From positions 682,001 to 746,000 of the forward strand of contig JAYXKI010000014.1 in assembly GCA_037892935.1 (NCBI GenBank): 64,000 nucleotides of DNA, written 5' to 3'. Position numbers and translations under genes: made by a program. The notes under the pieces are model-generated. The model worked only from the letters and a program-made list of their open reading frames with translations. It searched no databases and was not told the origin of the DNA. Positions 45,938 through 58,728 of this stretch are shown here, piece by piece (position 1 is the stretch's first letter; every line of letters starts with the position of its first letter). This DNA comes from Phlebopus portentosus. Taxonomy: Eukaryota > Basidiomycota > Agaricomycetes > Boletales > Boletinellaceae.

Positions 45938-47215
45938 AGTCCGTCGTTCGTGCTGCTGCTGACGAGTGATGTTCGATAAAGCTCCTCCCAATTTCTCCGA
46001 CGGGTGGGTTTCGATCCTTCTGCACCTTGGGACAGACATGGTTCACTTCACGGGCGGGGATTCATACCGCTCGCCAGAGCCTCTTTCTATCTTTCACTCG
46101 ATGTCGTCGACTTCGACTTCGTCTTCGTCTTCGTCTCGTTCTTGCTTCGCTTTATCTCATCTCACGTCGTCTCATCCCCACCCCACCCCATCGCATCTCG
46201 AAACTGGAAGGAGTAAACGCCCAAAAGCCGCGCTAAGAAATTTCATTCACAGTTTAAAAAAAAAGAACTTCACGTGTATTTATATCGTTTTCTTTCCCCT
46301 CCCTCCCTCTCTCTCACTTTCTGTCTTCCCTTCTGTTTCTTTTGTTTCTGTTTTCGTTTTACAAGTCATCCTCTTCCTCCTCCTCCTCCTCCTCATCATC
46401 ATCATCATCACCACCGCCACCACTATCATCTTCATCTTCATCTTTCATGATTCCTTTCTCTCGCTTCCTTACTTACACCTTACACTCTGAGATCCCGAGT
46501 CCCGTTTTATTACAAGCCATTCTCAGGAGGCAGGCGCTGCCACCAGTGTCCCAAGCCAATATCAACACAAGATACGATCAACTTTTGCTCTCATTCTGCT
46601 GCTCTGCTGCTGCTGCTGCTGTTGTACATAGAATTTACTTTTTTTTTTTTTTCCCTCCCTCGACTTCTTGTTCTTTCTTTCTTGCCATGAGTCTGACTCT
46701 CTCTCTCTCTCTCTCTCTCCCCTTCCTCTCTCGTTCTCTCACTTCCATTTCAATTGCTCTCCCTGCTGTCCCTGGAGTTTTTTTTTTTTTCTTTCGATTC
46801 TCGGTGTTGGGGTCGACTTTTTTCGTCGTCGTGCGCTCTTTTTTTTTTTTTTTTTTTTTCCTTTCCTTAGTTACTTTCTTACCCTGCTTTACACTCACTC
46901 ATTCACACACACACTATCTCTCTTACTCGCTTTTGTCGCTTGTCTCTTGGGATGTATGTATGTATGTATGTATGTATGTATGTATGTTCTCGCCGATATA
47001 TGTGCATCCATCCATCCATTCATCCATTCATTCATTTTTTTTCTTCCTGGTCACTCGCAATCGTGAAAGGAAAAAAAAAAAATCTCGTGCGGAAGAACCC
47101 GTAATCCAGTATTTAAATAGTGATACAGTCCAGCGCATCGGCAACACGAAAAATAGGAAAGAAAGGTAAGGTAAGGTGTGAGCATGAGCAATCAATCGAC
47201 CGACACGTCAACACA
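45938..47215. other. Convergent spacer dominated by a pyrimidine-rich tract
   Basis: Lies between the low-complexity gene and the receptor-like gene, tail to tail. From about 46,287 to 47,084 the plus strand is almost entirely T and C, with long T runs, CT repeats and TCC/TCA triplets. The open frame across it (275 residues) is pure Ser/Phe/Leu low complexity and is not taken as a gene. Confidence 0.7.
46953..46987 (+). repeat. (TGTA)n microsatellite
   Basis: Nearly nine perfect tetranucleotide units inside the pyrimidine-rich spacer, followed at about 47,006 by a degenerate ATCC/ATTC repeat. Confidence 0.9.
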
Positions 47216-49030
47216 TCAACACACGCCATCGTGTTCCAGTCGACCAATGACTATCACGTCTCCTCTATACGCTTCTTTCTCGCTCTTCTCCTCCTCCTCC
47301 TGCACACGGCGAACGCCGTCGCCGGAGGAGGAGGAGGAGACCCGACTCGTCCCTCTTTCCTTCGCATGCAAATTATCGTCGAGTCGCCGCTCGTCTGAAA
47401 CGGAGGACGAAGAGGACGAGGACGATGACGACAGCTCAGCCTCGGCCTCGGCAGCCGTCGAGTCTGTAGCGCGCTCGAGCGTGACGCGGATAGAAAGTGG
47501 TCCTTCGTTGCGTTCTGGTCGGCTCCGTCTCCGGAAGAAGCACCATGCCCGCCAGACGTCGCGCCGCGTGCCGAACATGAGGAATACAGCGGTCGGTACT
47601 AGGATATAGATAGATAGATATAGATCAGCGCTCGGTCTCGCCCCTGTTGTTGGACTGGGAGAGGTGGTGGACTCACGGGATGCTTGGACGAGGTAAGGCC
47701 AGATGGAGAGGGATCGAGCGAGGAAGGCCGCGCAAGCACTGTTAATGAAGGAAAAGGACAGAACAACAGCACATGAGTTCATAGACTGACAGGAAGAAGA
47801 GAGGGGGGGGGAGAGAGAGGAAACTAGGTAACCCATTTTTTTCTTTTTCTTTTCTTTGAAAAGGGAAAAACTTACCCAAGTGTAGCGAATCCGTATACGC
47901 TGAAGATCGCAATGCGGATGATCATAGAAATAGACGCGGCGGTCAGCCGTTGTGAGGAGCGCACAGCCTTCCATCGACGGACGAGCGTTACTCCAATGAT
48001 GACTGATTAGTTGACGATGGAGTTGGATAGAAACGCGGAAGCAACAACAAGCCAAGAATCAGTGACTAATTCTAATTCTACAGTCGGAATGGAAGGGGGG
48101 CCTTCATGGCTTACTTTCTAAGATGATCATGATTGCAATCACGCCGGCTGCGAAACCAGGTACGGCAAACACTCTGAAATGGTCAGGTCGATTAATGAGT
48201 CGCTATAGAAGTAAAGACGGTTTTGCAGTTGAGAAGCGAACTCACAAAGGATCATAATTGATTGTGCAATAGTATGAGCCTGATCTGTCGAGAAGCTCGG
48301 GATGCTCCAACAAGACCTTTTTCAGTCAAGACATCAGGTTGGTTGAATCCGACCCGCACTAAGCCCAATCCGACGTACTACAAGTGATGCGACAGAGAAA
48401 GCTACGAAAACCACGTATGGCGCGATGAAAAGCTGGAGGCGGTGTCAAAACCCAGCATCCGTAAAAGGAGTAATAGAAGCACATACAGCGATGAGAACTT
48501 TCCTCTTATGTTTCTGTAACCACGATGTCTGACTGATGGCGTAACGAACACCCATCCAGACTTGAATGTGTAATGCACAGTAGGTTACGACGGAGCTATT
48601 GGCAATGTCAAGGCTACTCGAGGCATGGGCGGATCTACATCTGGTTTTGCTCACAGTGGTACGACTCCATGTACCATAACTGCTTGGGCGTAACAAAGTC
48701 GTGAATTAATTCCCCTTGATCGATCCCCGTCGTGGTAAACCCTGTACAGTCGAATTTGAGAGGAGGAAAAGAATACTGGAGAAATAGCGATAACGCACGT
48801 CAAGCAATACACGATCGAGTAGATAATCCACGACGCGCAGAAGTTACAAGCGTCAAGTGTCTCTTCACGCTCGGGGCGAACAACATCGTCACGATGAATA
48901 ACGGCATTCCGATTTGTCCTCCGAAGACTTGCAGGAAGATGAAAAGAGCCTCGTATTTCTTGACTGACTCTGACGGAATATTTGCTAGAGTGGCCAGCAT
49001 TAGCTTATTCAAGAGGATGGAGACTAGCAT
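47216..49030 (-). CDS. Seven-helix receptor-like membrane protein of Agaricomycetes
   Basis: Resembles a family of serpentine, GPCR-like proteins widespread in mushrooms; ligand unknown. About ten small exons from the ATG at 49030. Helical blocks: FIFLQVFGGQIGMPLFIVTM, FCASWIIYSIVYCLT, CYAQAVMVHGVVP, VTYCALHIQVW, LFIAPYVVFVAFSVASLV, VFAVPGFAAGVIAIMIILE, SMIIRIAIFSVYGFATLG and LSIWPYLVQAS. FAPSVKRHL sits after the first long helix, and YYCTINYDP in a loop. The cytosolic end MFGTRRDVWRAWCFF and a Ser/Glu-rich tail of about 90 residues follow. One base is missing between LVT and FCASWII (about 48,838-48,846), where the frame changes inside a helix. All other joins are regular. I treat it as one gene because both sides carry the family pattern. 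Confidence 0.75.
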
Positions 49031-50330
49031 TCTGGAATATACCAGGATCGCCTGCTGTCTCCCTGCGAATGAACATGATCGATACGTTTTGCACGGGACT
49101 GGACTGAGGGAGGGCGTCTTCGAGAACTGAAGCGGGAGAATTACTCTTAAAGAATAGAAGTGGAGCGAATGGAGTAAAGTTACTAGAGTGTAGTGTATCC
49201 AAAACCGGAAGTAACGGGAGCGAGGGAGGCGGAGTTGGAGGAGAGGAGGGAAGGAGAGCGTAGGTAAGGAGGTGAGGTGCGCGGGGACGTCCCATCACGG
49301 AAAGCTCTCCTTAACATATTCGTAAGGTCGGGATAACGAGAGCCTCCGGACCATGGATGGTTATGATCATCATCGCTCCAGACCAAAGTTCGGTGGCTTC
49401 AGAACCTTAAATTTACTCGCACCGTAGCAATCAACCAGGAACTGATCTCCATAATCCGAGTTGTTATTAGTTCTGCCAAGTCGGAAGCGCGATAGGCCGT
49501 TGTCGCAGACTCGAATAGTACTCCCTTCTTGGTTCGTCCGTGGATGATGATGATGATATTCGGGACAACGTAGAGCGTTTAGAGGCAGCATTAATTTCGG
49601 CTCGGTAAGTCTGAAGTTTTTCCTACATTCCAGGACCACTCGAGGACAAAGTTTCGTGCTAAGCAAGACACGCTACGGACTGAACCCCTCAAATGGCTAT
49701 GCTATGTGCTATTGTAGCAGATGCCACGCGAGAAGGTAAAGGTGAGTGAAGATCTCCGCGACGAATTTCATCATGCAGAGCGAACAGCGATGGACGTTCA
49801 TTCCCGTGGCCCGGTAAACCAACAAGGCAGCGAGGCAGCGACGGCGGGCAGCTCGAAGAATCACATTCTTGGCAGCTCGCTGAGAGAATCTAGGGAGCAC
49901 CGACTCAGAGCTCAGGTCGACAACTAGAACTCTCGGCATCCATCTTCCTTGTCGTTTATTCGAGCTAGACGCCGTGATACATAAGCAGATCTCTATAGCT
50001 CGGTCCCAGACGGGAGAAGGGGAAGCACGATGAAGAGCAGTGTCCAGGTTCGGGACTGTCTATGAATACACATTTTCGCACCATCATGGAAACACGAAGA
50101 CAATCGGTGGACACAGTCTGGGTGAGGGAGTGCAAGACAATTCCACGCAGCGCATGCCAAACATGATTCTTGTCTGGCCTTTCGCGACCATTGTATGTAT
50201 ACATGGATGGTCATCGACACCTTTCCTTTCTCCCTGCTCTGGCATATGTCATTAAATCGTGAGAAAGGGTTCATAATTAGTCCAGAACTCACCGTTATTT
50301 ACGGCTCGACAGCAGCAAACGGAACAGGAG
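49031..50330. other. Intergenic region, no gene recognised
   Basis: About 1.3 kb upstream of the receptor-like gene and downstream of the SET-TAD3 gene. Short open frames on both strands (for example 49721-49927 plus and 49370-49666 minus) have no motif and no consistent splice partners. Confidence 0.4.
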
Positions 50331-52220
50331 CTAGGCATCCACATCTTCAGGTAACCGAGTTATAAGCGCCCAATCACCAATATCATCCTCATCATGTTCA
50401 TCATATTCCGCACTCTTCCATCTTAAAATGTTATATCGATGATTCACCCCCTTTAACCGCGGAACGCACGTTCCACGCCCTGTCGAACCACCACAGCCGC
50501 CTGTCGAGTCCATAGCGCGTAGGAAGACGACCTCGCGGACTCGTGAGTGTAAAAGAGCCATGCTGCACATAAGACAGGGCTCGTGCGTCGTGAACAGCGT
50601 GAGTCCTGTCAGAAGATAGTGTGTGCCGTTTGTGCGGGGAGTGCGAACGTCGGCCTTCATCTCGCTGGTATTCAGACTATCTTCTGTACGTGCCAGGGAC
50701 GATTCCAGAGATTCGTTTACGGTTATTCCGGGTTCGGGGGGAGGGGATCCTATAATTGGCGTCGAGTTCCTCGGAGGGGACGGCTGGTACACCGCGCGCC
50801 ACTCTGCGACTTTACGCACGACATTCAGGACAGAGTGCCGGAGTGGATTTGAAGTGGATTGTCGAGTGTCATATGCCAAGAAAGATGGGAGCGTGTCTCC
50901 TGCATTTTCCTCAATAAAAGGTCGAGGAACGTACGAAATGATCGGTAGCTGATCCGCGAAGAAATAAATTAACTACAGAATTATTACTCAATTTCAAAGC
51001 ATACACACCTCTCCGCCTTTCGATGCTTGTCGTGCCTCGGATTTCAAGACCTCCGCGGCTTCCCATGCCCAGGCTGCCTTCGCCCTACACCACGGTTCCG
51101 GTTCACCCTTCCGTCGAGGGGCGAAAACCGTCGGCCAGATTTGGGTCTTGAGCTTCAACGACTTCGATGTCAGAGCTACCGATTCTGGTACGTCGCCTTG
51201 ATAGGGCTCGGATAGGTGGAAGTCTTCAGGGATAGGAGGAGGAGGTTACAGAAGCCGAAAGAAGTAAGGAAGAGACAGGTCCTGCTCGTCGTATCCGCTT
51301 CAGGTGAGCCAAGTCTGGAGTTTCAAGGCCTGCAGATTTTATCCATCTGAGGACAGGGAACGTCATTGTCAAAGCTCGAGACCACGTCTAAGTATTGGTT
51401 TGGCTTACTTCAATAATAGCGATGTTTTCTTCGGGTCTGGAACGTCGACAATCCAGGCCTTTACTAACGTGTTTTCGAATCAGTATCAGAAATATTCCTG
51501 TAGTTACGACAAAGCTTACTGGTTCTAACTGAGCCTTCTTCATCCTCCTCGTCATCGTCAGCAATCACCCGTGTTCGTAAGAAAGGCAAATCAGATTCAT
51601 GCACAAGCTCTGCAGGGTTTCCGTCCGAGAATGGGTTTGTTCTGTCTGAATTTATAGTTCTTAACGCATCCCAGTCATCCAGTGACTCCAAGGCTGATCC
51701 GTTTTGGACCGTAAGACTTGACTCGACAGGTGTAAACCAGAGTTTATGTCCATAGAAAATACAGAGTTCTTCACCCTCGTCGACGGTACGAGTCGTTGTG
51801 AATCGAATAAGATCGTTCGCAGAATCTACAGAGAAAGAAACGTTTGGGTTGTCTGAGTGGTTAAATAGTGATCCTGAGATACCATTAAAATAAGCATTCC
51901 ATTTAGTTGATATCATCGGCATGAAACTCACCAAGTCCCAGTGTTAGTGCCATACGACCATCCGGCCACTTGAACGTATAATGATCAAGAATGGTACGTT
52001 TTCCGTGAGTCTCGTACTCATCAGAGGAAAAGAGCAATACAGGGCTTGAGTCGATTACAGTGCGAGCTGAGATCTGCCTAGAAGCTGAAGCTGGTTGACG
52101 ATGAATCGTTGCAGGTCCATGAGATGGTCACGAACCAAACAAGCCTCGCCCTTTTCCTGCAGATTTTCTTATGATGCAGAAGCTGTTTCCCTGAACATCG
52201 CTTGAAGAACCTTCCAACAT
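50331..52220 (-). CDS. TAD3: SET-domain and TAD3 (tRNA adenosine deaminase subunit) fusion protein
   Basis: About 530 residues in six exons from the ATG at 52220. N-terminal SET domain: RKSAGKGRG, ARTVIDSSPVLLFSSDEYE, LDHYTFKWPDGRMALTLGLG, SLFNHSDNPNVSF (the NHS motif), RTVDEGEELCIFYGHKLWF. After an acidic linker ending DEEDEEGSVRT, a clean 56-base intron joins in phase to IKAWIVDVPDPKKTS and LAHLKRIRR, the start of TAD3. The rest follows: IWPTVFAPRRKGEPEPW, then the deaminase fold with PLRHSVLNVV (Val where catalytic enzymes have Glu), TGLTLFTTHEPCLMCSMALL and GGCGG. TAD3 is the non-catalytic partner of TAD2 in A-to-I editing at tRNA position 34. One base is off within a TCC repeat near 51,235-51,246. 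The product may couple two activities, or the SET part may be a binding module. Confidence 0.85.
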
Positions 52221-52383
52221 GACCAGGTAGAGGAAAATGAAGAAAATGGAATAAGCTCAAAATTCAAAAGAACATAAGTAGTAGTATTTCTAATTGACAT
52301 AAGCAAGTATTAGCAAATACCTGCTGTATCTGGTAACTCGACGTTTCACGAAGCTCGCATCCTCCTCGCTCAACACGTTCGTC
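52221..52383. promoter_or_regulatory. Shared divergent promoter of SET-TAD3 and complex I 40 kDa gene
   Basis: Only 163 bases lie between the two start codons, so the promoters must overlap. No TATA box is evident. Confidence 0.5.
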
Positions 52384-53937
52384 ATGCTCGCAGCGTCCTC
52401 GAGCCGTTTGTGCTCGAGAGGGCTTGCCACAGCCGCCAAAAAGGTACAAATCCAACTTATAAACACTGTATCTAACATCTAAATGACAACGAATTGTCAT
52501 CACAGCGCGGTCTGCATGACCTTACCACGACGGCCTCTCGCAAACCCATCGTATCCTATGGTCCACCTGGTCGAAGTGCAGTGACTGGACACACTGTCAC
52601 AGTTTTCGGTTCAACCGGTTTTCTGGCGAGATATCTCATCTCAAAGATCGGTTGGTTCATCTTCGGTTTGCAAATGGGAAATACTGGTTAATGTTCTGTA
52701 TAGCGAAGTCCGGGACTCGCGTTATCGTACCCTACCGGGACGAGGATGAGAAACGGCATCTGAAAGTCATGGGCGACTTGGGACAGATCATTCCGCTTGT
52801 GTGTATATTGATATTGCCTGAAATACGTACTTAGCTGAAGGATCCGACACAAGGAATGGGACCTGAGGAACGAGCAGCAGACCGTGGAGTGCCTACGCCA
52901 TTCCGATACCGTGTATAACCTCGTCGGACGTAACTACGAAACGAAGTCTGTACTCAATATGTTCTGCGATTCATATGTATTCTGACAAAAATCAGGAATT
53001 TTGATTTCTACGACGTCCATGTAAAGGCGCCGAATCCATCGCACGTATCGCAGCGGAGAACGGCGTAGACAACTTCATCCACGTATCTCATCTCAATGCT
53101 GCAGAGGACTCTCCGTCTCAATTCTACGCGTCCAAGTACGAGGGCGAGTTGGCTGTGCGTGAGGCCTTCCCGAGCTCGACGATTGTTCGTCCTGGAACTT
53201 TGTTCGGCTACGAGGACAGATTGTTGACAAACATGACTAGTAAGTCGACGATTCAGCTCTGCTTTCTTTAATGATCTTAATTTTGTGCATTAGGGTGGCC
53301 CATATGGTGGAAACTAAACCACGGACAAACAAAAATCCGTCCAGTGCATGTTAGTTTGCAATTCCGCTCTAGTCGGTCGTGTGCACATCTCACGCTTTCC
53401 CCTACAGGTGATGGACGTTGCACAAGCATTAAATAACCTCCTCAGCATGCCTCCCCTCGGTCGGACGATTTCGCTGCCCGGTCCATCCACCCTCACGTAC
53501 CAGTACCTCCTCGAACTCATCGCTTCCGTGACCTATCAGCCCATCTCCAAGGCACCCGTACTCCCAAAGCCCGTCGCACATTGGCTCGCAAAGGGAACTA
53601 AGTACGTATGGTGGCAGACGGTATGTCCTGATGAGGTCGAGAGGCGCTTCATCGACGATGTGGACACGCCGGGCGATTGGGATCTGGTCGACGTGGTACC
53701 CGATGAGATCGAGACTTTTGCTCTAAAATACCTCAAGATGTTCCGCTCTGGGTAAGCATTACTTCCTTCATTTTCCTATTTGAGTAGGTGCTGACATTCG
53801 TCGTGGTGCAGTGAGAATTATGCCCGCCCACTTATCCTACCTCGCGAACGTCCCTTCGCGGTAAGCCCCATCTACTGCACTTCACGCGTATCAACTAACG
53901 ATTACTATCTCAGAGCGCCGAAACAATACAGACGTAG
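52384..53937 (+). CDS. NADH-ubiquinone oxidoreductase 39/40 kDa subunit (NDUFA9/NUO-40)
   Basis: Accessory matrix-arm subunit of mitochondrial complex I with a short-chain-dehydrogenase fold that binds NADPH. The start at 52384 gives a presequence rich in Arg, Ser and Ala (MLAASSSRLCSRGLATAAKK), spliced to RGLHDLTTT. Then: VTVFGSTGFLARYLISK (nucleotide site), VIVPYRDEDEKRHLK, MGDLGQIIPLEWDLRN, DTVYNLVGRNYETKNFDFYDV, ENGVDNFIHVSHLNA, FYASKYEGELAVREAFP and VRPGTLFGYEDRLLTNM. It ends with IRPVHVMDVAQALNNLL and a C-terminal part ending PRERPFASAETIQT. About 390 residues. Frame is lost by one base at about 53,023-53,028, between DVHV and GAESIARIA, where one G seems missing. All other splice joins are regular. 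Confidence 0.9.
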
Positions 53938-54090
53938 AGATAGAGGCTTTGACGTTAACTGGGTGTGAATAATTCAATAAATAATCTCTTTTTTTGCTCT
54001 AAATAAATTCTGAGTGGTGCACGTGATGAGTTCTTTGCCGAAGTCGGATTATTCAAAAAAAGTCGATTTTCTTTTCTTGTAAGAACCATC

Positions 54091-55234
54091 ATGACAGTCG
54101 ATGCAGTAACCAAATCTAGAAGGAGACTGAAAGTATTAGATACTTCTACTCTTTCAGCCAAATCGGTCACTTCTTCCTCTTCATCTGCATCGGAGAGTCA
54201 TTCCGAAGAAAGCGACGGCTCAAGCTCAAGTTCGACTAGTTCAGAGTCAGAGTCGGACAGCGACTCGGAGCTTGGAGAAGTTTCGCAGGACTACTTGAAC
54301 TCATTGCTGGAGAAAGCGAAGGAAGATCTCCGAATGAGGACACAGGAAAAGGGGAAGGGGAAAGGGAGAGCGTTTGGAGAGGAGGAAGATGAGATTCGGC
54401 TCGGAGATGAACAGGAGGACGACGCAAAGTACGCAAGCCATAATCTCTTGGGCATTGTTATATCGTCTTGCTAACATGACGCCTTGCATAGAGAACTACC
54501 TCAACTCGAACCAGGAAGCCTCCCTCCAGGATACTTCGACTTCAAAGACAGTGATACGAAGAAACCGCCTGAACTACGAGACATTGACGCGGAGAGACTG
54601 GATGGCATCGCCTCGTCGTCTTCTGCCCCTGCTGCCACACCTGCACCACCCGAACTTGGTAAGGATGGACGAAAGCTGGCGAAAAAGGAGAAGAAGCAGG
54701 TGAGTCGAACTGCCCGTGTCTTTGGTTGTAAAATATTATACGGATACTAACTCGATTTTTTTCTTTTTTTGCAGCTGAAGAAGAGAACGGCTGGACCTCA
54801 GTGGTTTGACTTGCCAGCGCCAGATTCAGCGGAGCTCCCGAGGCTGTATCGAGAAGTTGAGGCTCTCAGATTACGCAACGCTATGGACCCGAAGCGGTTC
54901 TACAGAAGAGAGCCGGGAGAAGGGAAGGGAATTAAAGGGTTGCCCGAGTATTTCGCTGTGCGTAGTGCTATCTCTGTTCTCACTTTGTCTTGATAATGAA
55001 TTGTATCCGACACAGATTGGCACGGTCGTGACAACCTCAACGCCCTTCGGAACGACGAGCGGCGACAACCTACCCCGCGCAGAGCGGAAACGCAACCTCG
55101 TCGACGAGCTTGTGGCGGACTCAGAAGCAAAGAGGTATGCGAAACGCAAGTTCGAGGATTTGCAGAACGTGCGCGGTGCGCGTGGAAGAGGGACACTTGC
55201 GAAGCGATTTGGTTCAAGGAAGCCTAAGTGGTAA
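54091..55234 (+). CDS. FCF2: FCF2-type pre-rRNA processing factor
   Basis: Nucleolar factor of the small-subunit processome, needed for early 18S rRNA cleavages (DNTTIP2/Fcf2 family). Four exons, about 300 residues, all in frame. The N-terminus is a Ser/Glu-rich acidic stretch (54160-54290). A helix with SQDYLNSLLEKAKEDLRMR follows, then LEPGSLPPGYFDF, a basic patch and the Fcf2 core: QWFDLPAPDSAELPRLYREV, LRLRNAMDPKRFYRREP, YFAIGTVVTTSTPF. The end is a basic coiled region (RAERKRNLVDELVADSEAKR) with RFGSRKPKW. The DPKRFYR and GTVV blocks are the family hallmark. It meets COQ5 tail to tail with 105 bases between stops. Confidence 0.9.
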
Positions 55235-55339
55235 TGCCGGGGTCGTTCTGAGAGATACTTGTGTATTCAATCCAGCGGGGGTCGTCACTAAAAGTATAAT
55301 ACGCAATAAAAAGTATGATAAACTGTGGTCAGTTGCGAG

Positions 55340-56433
<1,094 letters not shown>

Positions 56434-56583
56434 TCAAAATACACGTAAACAATACAATACGCAAGTTCAACCTTGTATTTCTATATTATTTTATCGTGAA
56501 TCTGTAGCGTAATAACTTGTACAGAAGATAAAATACTATTCTATGCTATCGTACAAAATAAAACAGAGTTTTTCGCAGGCGCT

Positions 56584-58433
56584 CTACCTCCGGTCGCCAT
56601 CATACACCAGCCACGCCATTCCATACCGCACCACAAACGCGAGTAGATTGCAGGTCACCTGGTCAAGCGGCGAAGCAAGGTCCGGGTCAATAACGAATTC
56701 ACAGAAGGAGATAAAGAAGAAGAAGAAATAGGAAGTCAACAGGCCGATTTGCTCTCACCTGAGTGAAAATCAATGCCTTCACGAGTTGCTTCTCTGTCAT
56801 GGGTCCGAGGCGCACCAAGAACACGTTCAGAATGGTCAGGTTGGTAGCCTCGATAATGACTCCATCTTCTCTGCGAGTGGTGAGTTCTGTTAGCCCCACC
56901 GAGGAGAGAAGACGAAGGACGATAGTAGTCAGGCGGGATGGAGGCTTGTCTTTGAATGACGTGGTTGATGGGTGAAGCAAGTTCGTCTGACCGTCGAACC
57001 TGCCAAAGAAGTCGCCCATCAGTTTACGAAATAGTGAAACATAGAGACTAGGACCGCTGTCACCTCGGGATGCGATGTCTGGGACAGGGTACCAAACCAA
57101 AGAGTTGCGGGCATGACAGGACAAAGTTAAAAATTTGCGGTATGAAGAACAGCAGAAGCGTCTTGGAAAAATGCGCTTGAATGCCCACAACCGCAAATGC
57201 CATTCCGGCGACATAACAAAGGGTATCTCCGGGGAACACTCTTGCAGGATACCTGATCGGTTATAAGTAAAATTAAAGTTACGGGAAAAAGGAATTCCAA
57301 AATAAATTCGTACCAGTTGTGGTACAGGAACCCAGAACACACGCCAACGAGCGGTAGCATAAAGTACATGCTCAAAAGGTGCCTTTCCACTAGTTCTTTG
57401 CTACCGTGAGCCATGCCGGCACTCCAGACGCCGCCGAAATCAATATCTGCTTTTCCGCCGAGAAGGTAAAGGGGTAGGCGAAATCGGAAAGAAGTGGTCC
57501 AGGGTAAGTACAGGCAGTCATTCAAGATGACAGAAAGTGCGATGATGATAGCCTGGCAGACTTCCGCGCCATTGATCCCGGCGAGGATGTTGATGCTATT
57601 TGTCGAGAATGTAGACAGCATGGCCATGTACAGGTAATAGAGAGGACCTGTTTAATCACACTTAGCGAAACAACGACGAAAATTTTCTGACGAATGGAGA
57701 ACGAACCCAGGTTGATGACCCTCCCCAGGAGCCATCGTAATGGTATCGGAACTACGACGTTAGTGTTACCCCGTTCCGCGTAATATACGAGTAATAAGGG
57801 TATTGAGGCGATGATAGGTATGGGCAGCTTGTATCTCCACCGAATATCAAATACGTCATCAATAAACCCAAGCATTGTTGCCATTAATAAGGAGAGGACA
57901 GATGAAAGATACACAGAGAGCTGTCATCGTTAATTTGGTTAGGGGTGAGGCTGGAACTGAAACACCACAGAGTCTTTGAGAAGCTAACCTGGAAATGAGG
58001 AAAGTCTGTCGCTGTCAAGCCTTCAGGCCTAGATCTCGCTGACTCAACAAGGAAGGGAAACGGGATGAATAGCAATAATGAGAGTATATACGCGGACGCG
58101 CATACGAGCCCTTGACATTCTGGACTAGCAGTTCGGATGAGTTCAGTCCAGAACTGAGAAAAGAACAAAAGCAGACTAGACGTACATGTCAACATCATAA
58201 ACCTTCGATCGGTCTTTTCCTTTCAGTCCAGCTTTGATAAATGCCGGACCAACTACTGGGATAAGATACAGAGTAGCAAGGAACGCTATTAGGGAGAATC
58301 CAAGTGATATATATAGTGAAGGAAGGGTCGGTGCAGGATCTAAGAGAGGTCTAGCTATGAACCAGGCAGACCAAGCTACTGTCGAGCCGAGTGCAAATTT
58401 TGATGGGAGCTCTCTAGGTTTGAGATACCCCAT
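56584..58433 (-). CDS. ALG7: UDP-GlcNAc:dolichyl-phosphate GlcNAc-1-phosphotransferase ALG7
   Basis: Catalyses the first step of N-glycan precursor assembly at the ER membrane; target of tunicamycin. Multi-helix protein in seven exons. The start is set at the ATG at 58433 (MGYLKPREL); the frame before it offers only a TTG. Motifs: [70 protein letters not shown] (the DD site), [44 protein letters not shown] and [11 protein letters not shown]. After FTQ a further exon (from about 56,655) encodes [20 protein letters not shown] and ends GDRR. This is the usual C-terminal helix, placing the stop at 56584. All joins keep frame. Confidence 0.93.
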
Positions 58434-58728
58434 GGCCCGCCGTGCAGACAAGATGGTCAGTCAGTCAGTGTTACTGTCAGAGTCACTTGGCACACGTGGC
58501 AAGACGCGACGTGTCGAGGGCACGTGAAGGCGCGTCTTTCCCACAGTCTCAAACTCAATTCCTGAGTGCAGAGTCTGCAGACTGGCTCAAGAAGCAACGT
58601 CGGTACGCATTATAATTTCTTGATACATGATCTCGAAACTCTGTTTAAACAAGCCGAAAACAAACAAACTGTGTCCGGAATGCTACGGCTGTACGCTTCG
58701 ATTGTCTCGCGCTTTGGAAGCAAAGGCT

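Noticed and set aside
46342..47169. Plus-strand open frame of 275 residues in the pyrimidine-rich spacer
   Set aside because: Encodes only Ser/Phe/Leu runs, a direct result of T/C composition; no start context or homology signal.
47178..47609. Plus-strand open frame opposite the receptor-like C-terminal tail
   Set aside because: Antisense to a Ser/Glu-rich tail; low complexity and no motif.
52264..52503. Minus-strand open frames around 52,264-52,503
   Set aside because: They overlap the first exon and intron of the complex I subunit, whose mitochondrial presequence and splice are clear; the SET-TAD3 start lies further left at 52220.
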